DNA of 64,000 nucleotides, from assembly GCF_000754805.1 (NCBI RefSeq), contig NZ_KN150731.1:2343886-2407885 (forward strand). The letters are read 5' to 3'. The stretch is from Yersinia frederiksenii ATCC 33641 (lineage in GTDB: Bacteria; Pseudomonadota; Gammaproteobacteria; Enterobacterales; Enterobacteriaceae). The translations under genes and the position numbers were made by a program. Numbering within the stretch: position 1 is the first letter of the stretch; every line of letters begins with the position of its first letter. A model generated the notes under the pieces. It was not told the origin of the DNA and made no database searches. It worked only from the letters and a program-made list of their open reading frames with translations. Shown piece by piece: positions 55,780 through 64,000 of the stretch.

Positions 55780-58700
55780 GGCGCCTTACTCTCCTTTAGC
55801 TGGCGTAATACTTCATGGATGGCTGGTTGATCCAGGCTACCGGTAATCTGATAGCGAATCAGCGAGACCTTACTCCATAACGGCCCTAAAATCTTGGAGG
55901 CAGCAAATACTGCCGCCCCCACCACCGGGTTAATCGCGAAAGCCGTTGCGACACCGACAGTGGCTGAAATTTCTGGGGTGATGACCGCTTCCATGGCTAT
56001 CTGGCGTCTCACCAAATCAACATTTCCGCTCATGGCAATATCGGCCGCCAACCCATCAATCACTAAATCACTGGTATGCATCACGCCATTTTTGATATTG
56101 GCGCTGCCGCGAATAGAATCAAACGCGAAGTCACGACTAAACGTATCACTAAAATCGAGTTGGAGCTTACGTAATAGTGCGTCAAAACTCACTAAGCGCA
56201 ATAACTGGCCCGCACGGCCACCACCAAGGTCAGTGAGTAACCCGCGACCCAGCCGGCTCTTTAACGTCCCATTTAGGCTATCAATTTGTGGTTGCCACGG
56301 GACGCCGCGCCAATGTACGTCAGCATTGATATCAAATGAAGCGTCTTTAATTGGGGTTATCAGGCCAAAAAACGAGAGAGTTTCATCTATTTTTGGCCCA
56401 CTCAATGCAACATTAAGCGAAGTTTTGTCACCCAAATGGTCTTGTTGCCACTGCCCGGAAATCTTCGCCCGCCCATTACCGGCTTCAATCAACCCATTCG
56501 ACAGCGTCAGCACCGAACCTTTAGGGGTGAGATCCGCGTTCACCCGCCCGACATTTTGCCCCAAAATCCAACAAGCTTTACATCGCAGTTGCAAAGCAGG
56601 CCAATTATTGAATGAGATAGCACTAGGGCTTTGCGGCTCCTGCAATGCCGCTTTTGCCAGCGGGTCATTCTTCTCACTCCCCGCCCATTGCGGATTGTAA
56701 TAGAGGTAATCAATATCGGCATGCCATGGCCCACTGTCAGACATCAACAGACTACCATCCACTTCTTGCCCCTTGGCCGTGACTTTGGTACCTGCCAGTA
56801 AAGGTTCTAGCTGTAATGTCAGGTCATGCCAGGCTTGACCGCCGATTAGCAACTGCGGCGTTTGTAATATCAGCCGATTAGGGAAAATGACATTGGAGGT
56901 GTTCCCTTGCATTTTGGGCTGAACGCCCGAGGCAAAAGGCGCACTCCCGGCTGAAAATTCAGGGGCCAGCAACGTCAGCCAGCGCTCACCATCCAAATTA
57001 GGCAGCTTGAGGACTAGCCCTTTATCATCCGGTAATGACGGGATTTTTTTGCTATCGGTTTGCCAGATAGCCCGCGCCAGCTCCACCTGATCCTTTTGCA
57101 GCAGCCACTGACTATTAAACGTATTATTGCCACCGGCGCTACCCGACAGTGTAAAGTTATCCAGCCCACCGACCACTTTGACCTGCAATGGTAAGCTTTG
57201 ACCGCTGGCTTTATCGAGCGGTGAAGGTAAGTGACTGCTCACTTTCTTAAGATCAGCCGTGACATCAATTTTGTAATCCGGCTTACCGTTTTTAGGCAAC
57301 TGCACGGCAACTTTACCTTGCCAGTTGGCGCTACCACTCAGCAATTTAGCCACATCGTCCGGTACACCAGGCAATTTAGCTGGCAGCCAGTCGCCGTGTA
57401 ACCCGACGTTTACCAAAAAGTTCTTAGGTTGTTCTTCGGTAGTAAAATCAACCGTTAACGGCTGCCCGAACCAGTTGGCTGACAGAGTATCACTATCCAG
57501 ATTGCCATTATTGAAGCGGAATTTACCGCTGATATTTTCCAATTGGCTTTGTAATGGCTGGACCAACAGGCTGTTATTCTTCAACGTCACTTCACCGCTG
57601 GCATGAGTAATGCGGTTCTCTTCCAAGGGGATATCAAGGTGTAAGCGCCCACTAACTTTACCGCCCACCTGCAACTGTTCAAGTGTCTCAGCCACCGAAT
57701 CATTGAGTGGTGTCTTGGTAAAGTAGTCATGGACATCACGCCCTTCGCCAGCCACTTCGGCATCGACATACAGTTTCTCTTTCAGATAATCCGGAATGAT
57801 GGCGCTGATATTGCTGCCGGTGACCTTGCCCAACATGGCATGAGGCGCATTCATCCACAGACCTTCATTGAGGAAATCGAGGTCGATAGCTAAATTCTCT
57901 AATGCAGGCCAATCTGGCTGGAATGCAAAAGTCGCGTTACGTAGCGGCACATAGACTTGGAACTGGCCCTCTTTATGTTTATAAGGAAAATCATGAGGAT
58001 TGCCGTTATAAATCAGCGTGGCATTATCCACTTGCCCACCCTGTAACGCCTCGGTCAGATAATCAGCCAGTTTATTGCCCATTAATGGCACGGGGAAATA
58101 GCGCCAGGCGTCGGTTGCATCATACAGGCGAATACCAGTCAGAATCTTAAGCCACGGTTGCCCTTTATCCGGTTGCATATAGCGGAAACTGCCATTGCCC
58201 CACAAGGATTTCGCCCTGACATCTAGCTGGTCGCTCCAGAGTTCCCAACCGTTATCATCAACCTGCCAGTTTACCGTGCCGCTGGCCTGACTCACCTCTA
58301 ATGGGGCGCGGAACATCTCACCATAAGGCAATGTACTGTCTTTAAGATTGATATCCAGCTGCCCAAGCTCAGCAGTACCGCTCAACACACCCGCAAAGTT
58401 ATTCACGCCAGGCAGCAAATCCCAATGCTGCCAGCTGATATTGTGCCATTTAGCTTGGAAACGTGTTCTTTGCAGTTGGTTGATAGGAATATCCAATGCG
58501 AGGGCATCGACAATCCCCTGCGGCCGTAAATCAGCCCAGCGTTTCATCAACTCAGGTGTAAAAAGTGACAGGGTTGGCAATAGCGGCCCAACACGTTCGA
58601 GCTGAATATTGGTGGCGCGAATACGTAATTCTTGGGATTGGTCTGGGCCGATGAATTGTGTATTTTCAGGTAGCCACAAAGCTGACAAGTGGCCTTTCGG

Positions 58701-59633
58701 CCAAGCCTGGCCATCCGTTTTGAGGCTCAACTCTGGCGCATCAATTTGCCAGCCATTGCCCTGACGGCGGCCTTCCAGTACAAAGTTATCCACTGCTAGC
58801 TGATGGGATTGCTCACCCACCGTCCAGTTAGCCTGCCCCTGACTGAGCAGAACATTGCCACTGTAGATTTCACCACTTTTAATGCTTAGCCAAGCGGCCA
58901 GACTGAATTCGGCACTGTCCAACCCGGTATTATTGTGCAACCAGCGGCTAATCCAAGGTTTCAGGTCGATATTGTCGGCCTGCATATAAACCGTGCCATT
59001 ATTTAAAATGCCTTGATTATCATGTAGATCTATACGCACCATCACCACACCATGCTGGCCATTGATGGTCGAAAGGCTGATTTGACCTTCAGCGCGGTGC
59101 CGGCTAGGGGAGTTAAGCCAGGTCAGTTGTGGGATCTCTAATTCGGCACGTGGGCCTGATGGGGTCAAAAATGAAATGCGGCTGTTGCGCAGGTCAAAAT
59201 GGTCTAATTGACGTAAGAAGATATCGGTAATGTTGCTGGCTTCAAGGCTACTGTTATTGCTCTGCTGCCTATCCAGTGTGGTGTGCAGGTCCAGCTGTAA
59301 CTGATAAAAGGTCATATCACGGAATTGCCAGCGCCAATGCAGCAAGGATTGCCAGACATCGAGCGCAAGAGTCACCCGTTGCACCTGCCAGTCGGCTTTC
59401 GGCAATTGAGCTCGAATATCACGCAATTCCAACGTCGGACCAAAGGTTTCCCACGTCCCTTGCATGAACCCCACTTCCAATGGGATACCGCTAATGGACT
59501 GAACCTTGGTCACGATTTGCGAACGATAGTCGTTGATGAGAGGCAGCATCATGCGTAGCCCACTGACCAACAGTGCCACCACAACAATTATTGTGGCGCC
59601 TGTCGCAAACATTATCCTGGGCAGTCGCCTCAC
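55776..59633 (-). CDS. yhdP: AsmA-like envelope protein YhdP
   Basis: 1285-residue inner-membrane-anchored, periplasm-spanning protein of the AsmA-like family. One N-terminal helix (about 8-30) is followed by a long beta-rich groove and a C-terminal AsmA_2/DUF3971 region. With TamB and YdbH it moves phospholipid to the outer membrane. It starts with GTG at 59633, with GAGGAG 6 bases before it, and continues the rng operon 38 bases downstream. Confidence 0.94.
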   Translation of the reverse strand: MRRLPRIMFATGATIIVVVALLVSGLRMMLPLINDYRSQIVTKVQSISGIPLEVGFMQGTWETFGPTLELRDIRAQLPKADWQVQRVTLALDVWQSLLHWRWQFRDMTFYQLQLDLHTTLDRQQSNNSSLEASNITDIFLRQLDHFDLRNSRISFLTPSGPRAELEIPQLTWLNSPSRHRAEGQISLSTINGQHGVVMVRIDLHDNQGILNNGTVYMQADNIDLKPWISRWLHNNTGLDSAEFSLAAWLSIKSGEIYSGNVLLSQGQANWTVGEQSHQLAVDNFVLEGRRQGNGWQIDAPELSLKTDGQAWPKGHLSALWLPENTQFIGPDQSQELRIRATNIQLERVGPLLPTLSLFTPELMKRWADLRPQGIVDALALDIPINQLQRTRFQAKWHNISWQHWDLLPGVNNFAGVLSGTAELGQLDINLKDSTLPYGEMFRAPLEVSQASGTVNWQVDDNGWELWSDQLDVRAKSLWGNGSFRYMQPDKGQPWLKILTGIRLYDATDAWRYFPVPLMGNKLADYLTEALQGGQVDNATLIYNGNPHDFPYKHKEGQFQVYVPLRNATFAFQPDWPALENLAIDLDFLNEGLWMNAPHAMLGKVTGSNISAIIPDYLKEKLYVDAEVAGEGRDVHDYFTKTPLNDSVAETLEQLQVGGKVSGRLHLDIPLEENRITHASGEVTLKNNSLLVQPLQSQLENISGKFRFNNGNLDSDTLSANWFGQPLTVDFTTEEQPKNFLVNVGLHGDWLPAKLPGVPDDVAKLLSGSANWQGKVAVQLPKNGKPDYKIDVTADLKKVSSHLPSPLDKASGQSLPLQVKVVGGLDNFTLSGSAGGNNTFNSQWLLQKDQVELARAIWQTDSKKIPSLPDDKGLVLKLPNLDGERWLTLLAPEFSAGSAPFASGVQPKMQGNTSNVIFPNRLILQTPQLLIGGQAWHDLTLQLEPLLAGTKVTAKGQEVDGSLLMSDSGPWHADIDYLYYNPQWAGSEKNDPLAKAALQEPQSPSAISFNNWPALQLRCKACWILGQNVGRVNADLTPKGSVLTLSNGLIEAGNGRAKISGQWQQDHLGDKTSLNVALSGPKIDETLSFFGLITPIKDASFDINADVHWRGVPWQPQIDSLNGTLKSRLGRGLLTDLGGGRAGQLLRLVSFDALLRKLQLDFSDTFSRDFAFDSIRGSANIKNGVMHTSDLVIDGLAADIAMSGNVDLVRRQIAMEAVITPEISATVGVATAFAINPVVGAAVFAASKILGPLWSKVSLIRYQITGSLDQPAIHEVLRQLKESKAP

Positions 59634-59671
59634 ACTTCTCTCCTCGCCATCCCTGTAAGGCCGGGAGGCAC

Positions 59672-61141
59672 TTACATCATCACCACATCAAACTGTTCTT
59701 GGTTATACAGTGGCTCAATCTGAACTTTCACCTGCTTACCGACGAAAATTTCCACTTCAGCCAGTGCGTGAGACTCTTCGCCTTTCAGCGCCTCACCGAC
59801 AGCTGGAGAAGCATAGACCAAGAAGCGGTCAGAATCATAAGCATGGTGAACACGAACAATTTCACGCAAGATTTCATAGCACACGGTTTCGACCGATTTG
59901 ACGGTGCCACGGCCACGACAGGTTGGGCATTCGTTGCATAGCACATGCTCGATGCTTTCCCGCGTGCGCTTGCGCGTCATTTCCACTAAGCCTAGCTGAG
60001 AGAAACCGTTAATACTGGTTTTTACTCGATCTTTACTCAGTGCCTGCTCCAGTGAATGTAATACGCGCCGACGATGCTCTTCATTACTCATGTCGATGAA
60101 ATCAATAATGATAATCCCACCCAGATTGCGCATCCGCAGTTGGCGGGCAATAGCCTGAGTCGCCTCAATATTGGTATTGAAAATGGTCTCGTCAAGATTA
60201 CGATGCCCGACAAAAGCCCCAGTATTGATATCTACTGTGGTCATGGCTTCGGTCTGGTCAATAATCAGGTAACCGCCTGATTTTAACTCAACTTTGCGCT
60301 CCAGGGATCGCTGAATTTCATTTTCGACATCATAGAGATCGAAAATCGGCTGTTTACCGGCATACAGCTCCAACTTTTCAGTCATTTCTGGAATATATTC
60401 GCTGGTAAACTCCACCAGCAAATCATAGGTCAATTTGGAGTCAACGCGGATTTTATCCAGTGCCGCACCGGCAAAATCACGTAGCACGCGCTGCGCCAGA
60501 GCCATCTCGCCATACAATTTATATTTAGTGATATTGCGTTTTTTCCGCTCCTGAACCTTGGTCCACAAGCGTTTGAGGAAAGCGGCATCAGCAGCAAGTT
60601 CCTCTTCGCCAATTCCCTCGGCAGCCGTGCGAATAATAAAACCGCCCTGCTCATCACAGTACTCTGCCACGGTTTTTTTCAGGCGTTCACGTTCCGCTTC
60701 ACTTTCTATACGCTGAGAAACCCCCACATGGGCGGCCCCTGGCATTAACACCAGATAACGGGAAGGAAGGGTGATATCGGTGGTCAAACGTGCGCCTTTA
60801 GTGCCGAGCGGGTCTTTTACCACCTGCACCATTAAATCCTGCCCCTGACGAACCAGTTCAGCAATATCGCGCACATTGAAGTTTTTCTGCTCATCCCCAG
60901 CCACGCATTCGGTGTGGGGCATGATATCGGAAGCATGGAGGAAAGCTGCCTTATCCAAACCGATATCCACAAAAGCCGCTTGCATGCCCGGTAAAACTCG
61001 GCTGACACGACCCTTATAGATATTGCCAACAATCCCTCTTTTGGCTTCACGTTCGATATGTATCTCTTGCAGGATGCCACCGTCAATGTAGGCAACCCGC
61101 GTTTCAGACGGTGTAATATTGACCAGTAATTCAGCTGTCAT
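59672..61141 (-). CDS. rng: ribonuclease G
   Basis: 489-residue endoribonuclease of the RNase E/G family, same length as E. coli. It holds an S1-like domain (about 35-130), the DNase I-like catalytic domain with the metal Asp in VDINTG and IIDFIDM, and the zinc-link [11 protein letters not shown]. It processes the 5' end of 16S rRNA and some mRNAs. Its start overlaps the end of maf by 11 bases. Confidence 0.97.
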   Translation of the reverse strand: MTAELLVNITPSETRVAYIDGGILQEIHIEREAKRGIVGNIYKGRVSRVLPGMQAAFVDIGLDKAAFLHASDIMPHTECVAGDEQKNFNVRDIAELVRQGQDLMVQVVKDPLGTKGARLTTDITLPSRYLVLMPGAAHVGVSQRIESEAERERLKKTVAEYCDEQGGFIIRTAAEGIGEEELAADAAFLKRLWTKVQERKKRNITKYKLYGEMALAQRVLRDFAGAALDKIRVDSKLTYDLLVEFTSEYIPEMTEKLELYAGKQPIFDLYDVENEIQRSLERKVELKSGGYLIIDQTEAMTTVDINTGAFVGHRNLDETIFNTNIEATQAIARQLRMRNLGGIIIIDFIDMSNEEHRRRVLHSLEQALSKDRVKTSINGFSQLGLVEMTRKRTRESIEHVLCNECPTCRGRGTVKSVETVCYEILREIVRVHHAYDSDRFLVYASPAVGEALKGEESHALAEVEIFVGKQVKVQIEPLYNQEQFDVVMM

Positions 61142-61724
61142 GTATTCCTCTCACATTACGTAGCGCAATGAAATTACTTAGTAATTCATGGGTTTCTACC
61201 AACGGCAATCCCACCACCGCATGATAACTGCCGGTAATGGACCTGACGAAACAACCACCTTTCCCCTGAATACCGTACGCGCCCGCTTTGTCCATGGGTT
61301 CACCGGTAGCAATATAGTCACTGATTTCCAACTGGGATAACACGCGGAATGTCACATCTGTCACAACCATGGCAGATAATACGTCTTGTCGGTCAGCCAG
61401 TGACACCGCGGTAATAACTTGATGTTGTTGGCCGGACAATGCGCTCAATATTTGTTGCGCATGTACTTTATCTCGTGGCTTTTCTAATACTTGCCCATTT
61501 AGCACCACGATAGTATCTGCCCCTAAAACAGGCAAATCCTGTGGTGCGACCCTTACCCCTGCCTGTGCTTTATCTTGTGCCAAACGCCGGACATATTCTT
61601 GTGCACTCTCTTCAGGACGGCGTTGCTCTTCAACCTCAGTTTTTAGCACCTCAAAAGGTACATCGAGCAAGGTTAGTAATTCACGGCGACGCGGAGAGCC
61701 AGAAGCGAGGTACAGGGCGGTCAT
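61131..61724 (-). CDS. yhdE: Maf-family dTTP/UTP pyrophosphatase YhdE
   Basis: 197-residue nucleotide pyrophosphatase of the Maf family, YhdE subgroup (dTTP, UTP and modified uridine nucleotides). Motifs [36 protein letters not shown] and KAGAYGIQG are intact. ATG at 61724 aligns with E. coli; nine codons upstream are open but unlikely. Between mreD and rng as in E. coli. Confidence 0.95.
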   Translation of the reverse strand: MTALYLASGSPRRRELLTLLDVPFEVLKTEVEEQRRPEESAQEYVRRLAQDKAQAGVRVAPQDLPVLGADTIVVLNGQVLEKPRDKVHAQQILSALSGQQHQVITAVSLADRQDVLSAMVVTDVTFRVLSQLEISDYIATGEPMDKAGAYGIQGKGGCFVRSITGSYHAVVGLPLVETHELLSNFIALRNVRGIHDS

Positions 61725-61737
61725 GAGTCTTAAGTCC

Positions 61738-62226
61738 TTATTGCACCGCAAATTGGCGGCGAATTTTACGCATTAACAAAAATAGCCAAGGCCATAAAAT
61801 GCCGTTGACTACACTACTCCAGAATACTTCAGGTCGGAATGAGACATTACTGACTAAAAACTCGGACCAGAACACCACCACATCCATCGTCAGCGAAAGC
61901 AGCATCACAATGAGTGCCTGCTGCCACAATGCCATATTGCGGAATAGTTGAAATTTAAACGCCACCAGATAAGCGATAATGCTAAGCGCCAGAGCCCGGA
62001 CCCCGAGTGTTGACCCCAAAATGAGGTCCATAATCAGCCCGAGAATAAAGCCAGTGCCAACATTCACCCGATGCGGTAATGCCATCACCCAATAAATTAA
62101 GACTAATGCCAGCCATGAAGGCCGGAACATATAAATCTGTTCAGGCCACGGCATAATTTGCAGCACCATGGCAATTAGGAAGGACAACCAGATAACCCAA
62201 CGGCCATTGCTGCTGTAACGGTTCAT
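61738..62226 (-). CDS. mreD: rod shape-determining protein MreD
   Basis: 162-residue inner-membrane protein with about five helices, partner of MreC in the elongasome. The pattern [23 protein letters not shown] near residues 24-46 is typical. Start overlaps the mreC stop (ATGA). Confidence 0.95.
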   Translation of the reverse strand: MNRYSSNGRWVIWLSFLIAMVLQIMPWPEQIYMFRPSWLALVLIYWVMALPHRVNVGTGFILGLIMDLILGSTLGVRALALSIIAYLVAFKFQLFRNMALWQQALIVMLLSLTMDVVVFWSEFLVSNVSFRPEVFWSSVVNGILWPWLFLLMRKIRRQFAVQ

Positions 62227-63209
62227 GGTGATACTCCCGGAGCAGTCACTGCTGGTGGTGTTGTCGCCACAGGTGGCGCCGGTGGCCCCATAGCATCTGC
62301 GGCTGGCAATACTTGCGACATCATGGGAGCCAAGCGTTCATTTGCCACTCGGCGAACTTCATCTGGTGGCAACGGGATATCGCCATTACGATCAGCGCCC
62401 CACAAGAGCAACAGATAACGTAGGCGCTGCAAGTCGGCAGTTGGGTGGGCTTGAATCACCGTATAAGCACGCTGGTTGTCAACTTTGACCGACGAAACCA
62501 CAGCAACAGGATAGCCTTCAGGGAAACGCCCCCCCAAGCCGGACGTCACTAATACATCGCCGACACGAATATCTGTATTGCTAGGCAAGTGCTCTAATAA
62601 TAAGTCATCAGTACAACCACTACCGGCAGCAATGACCCGAATATCATTTCGCAGTACCTGAATAGGTAGCGCGTGGGAAGTATCGCAAATCAGTAATACA
62701 CGGCTGGTTAATTTACTCACCGCAACCACCTGACCTACGACGCCACGGTCACTGATAACCGGCTGGCCTTCGTACACACCATTGTTAGAGCCTTTATCGA
62801 TAACCACTTGGTCACTATATGGATCTGTCCCGCTGGACATCACCTGAGTAACCATTTTCTGTTCATCCTGACGCAGCGGAGATCCGAGCAATTCACGTAA
62901 GCGGTTATTTTCCTGCTTAAATTGCCCAAGTAACTGGAGATCAGTATTTTTCAGCAGCAGTTCTTGGCGCAATGCACGATTTTCCAGCTCCAATTGTTGA
63001 TGGGTAGCCAGAGTTTCAGAAACATTGTCGAGAACTTTTCGTGGCCCGTTGGCCAGAAAATAGAAAGGGCTAACGGCGGTGTCCATATAAGTACGTATTT
63101 TAACAAATGTACCTAATCGACTATCCGCTATAACTAAAATAATGGCTGCAAGAACGGCAAAAAATAACCGCAGTTGCAGGGATGGACCCCGGCTAAAAAT
63201 CGGCTTCAT
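62223..63209 (-). CDS. mreC: rod shape-determining protein MreC
   Basis: 328-residue bitopic elongasome scaffold: one N-terminal helix (about 12-30), a periplasmic coiled coil (about 65-112), the two beta-barrels (about 113-270) and a Pro/Ala-rich tail ending [11 protein letters not shown]. It connects PBP2/RodA to MreB. Separated from mreB by a 209-base gap containing an ERIC element. Confidence 0.96.
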   Translation of the reverse strand: MKPIFSRGPSLQLRLFFAVLAAIILVIADSRLGTFVKIRTYMDTAVSPFYFLANGPRKVLDNVSETLATHQQLELENRALRQELLLKNTDLQLLGQFKQENNRLRELLGSPLRQDEQKMVTQVMSSGTDPYSDQVVIDKGSNNGVYEGQPVISDRGVVGQVVAVSKLTSRVLLICDTSHALPIQVLRNDIRVIAAGSGCTDDLLLEHLPSNTDIRVGDVLVTSGLGGRFPEGYPVAVVSSVKVDNQRAYTVIQAHPTADLQRLRYLLLLWGADRNGDIPLPPDEVRRVANERLAPMMSQVLPAADAMGPPAPPVATTPPAVTAPGVSP

Positions 63210-63261
63210 AAATTATGGGTATTCCTTGACGGCATGAAGGAGGAAGCGCCAAATCTGAATC

Positions 63262-63383
63262 ACCCTGTCGTACTTGACGTTACAGCAGATGATGGCGACT
63301 CACCCGAATGACTGACTGATGTCAGCGCATTCGAATGTGCTTATTGCCTAGCTGTGACGCCAATAACTTCTTACCCTGGGTAT
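63262..63383 (-). repeat. diverged ERIC element between mreB and mreC
   Basis: In the minus orientation the blocks GCTAGGCAATAAG, ATTCGGGTGA and GTCAAGTACG..AGGGTG appear in the same order and spacing as in the ERIC at 17101-17230. The core palindrome is degraded (CTGACATCAGTCAGT). It would be part of the mreBCD mRNA between mreB and mreC. Confidence 0.75.
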
Positions 63384-63418
63384 CGATTTATACGACCGGC
63401 CCTTCTCCTTTTGGCTGA

Positions 63419-64000
<582 letters not shown>

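Overview
The window is chromosomal DNA from a Yersinia-like member of the Yersiniales/Enterobacterales. Nearly every housekeeping protein reads as a close relative of its Escherichia coli counterpart, two ERIC-type repeats of the form common in Yersinia are present, and the mixture of gene blocks (Anbu peptidase cluster, barnase/barstar pair, EF_0830-type catabolic cluster) does not match E. coli gene order. I did not fix the species. The assignment rests on protein similarity recalled from memory and on the repeats; no search was run.

Layout. 1-6.7 kb: the first codons and leader of rplM, zapE, zapG, the periplasmic proteases degQ and degS, then murA and ibaG on the minus strand. 6.8-10 kb: mlaFEDCB (phospholipid trafficking), minus strand. 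10.2-18.4 kb: yrbG, kdsD, kdsC, lptC, lptA, lptB, rpoN, hpf, ptsN, rapZ and ptsO, plus strand (Kdo supply, LPS export, sigma-54 and the nitrogen PTS). 18.5-20.8 kb: pyrBI with its UTP-sensing promoter and attenuator, then ridA. 21-25 kb: a tightly overlapped four-gene set of circularly permuted ATP-grasp, alpha-E protein, transglutaminase-like protease and Anbu, a proteasome-related peptidase. 25.2-32.8 kb: treC, treB, treR (trehalose) and mgtA with a PhoP box and a folded leader. 33-42.1 kb: an accessory sugar-acid catabolic cluster (PRD/EIIB/EIIA regulator, exported lactonase-like protein, KDPG-type aldolase, SelA-like ammonia lyase, amidohydrolase, two membrane proteins, two small soluble proteins and a single-PRD protein). 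42.5-46.5 kb: rnk, cybC, a GNAT-like unknown, pmbA, darP. 46.5-48.9 kb: barstar, barnase and an aldehyde dehydrogenase. 49-53.4 kb: the aaeXAB efflux genes and aaeR. 53.4-64 kb: tldD, a nitrilase-fold amidase, yhdP, rng, maf/yhdE, mreD, mreC and the 3' part of mreB.

How the genes work together. A large part serves the envelope: precursor synthesis (murA), shape (mre), outer-membrane lipid asymmetry (mla, yhdP), LPS (kds, lpt) and envelope stress proteolysis (degQ, degS). Regulation visible in the DNA includes autogenous ribosomal-protein control (rplM), UTP-sensitive attenuation (pyrBI), TreR and possibly CRP control (tre), PhoP plus a leader RNA (mgtA), and many intergenic hairpins and palindromic repeats.

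The two least understood systems are the Anbu cluster at 21-25 kb, which looks like a paired peptide-ligation/peptide-cleavage system, and the 33-42 kb cluster. In the latter, sugar-acid enzymes of the D-glucosaminate (dga) type are paired with an uncharacterised membrane pair instead of a normal PTS permease, and its 'SFCGS' protein looks like an RpiB/LacAB sugar-phosphate isomerase.
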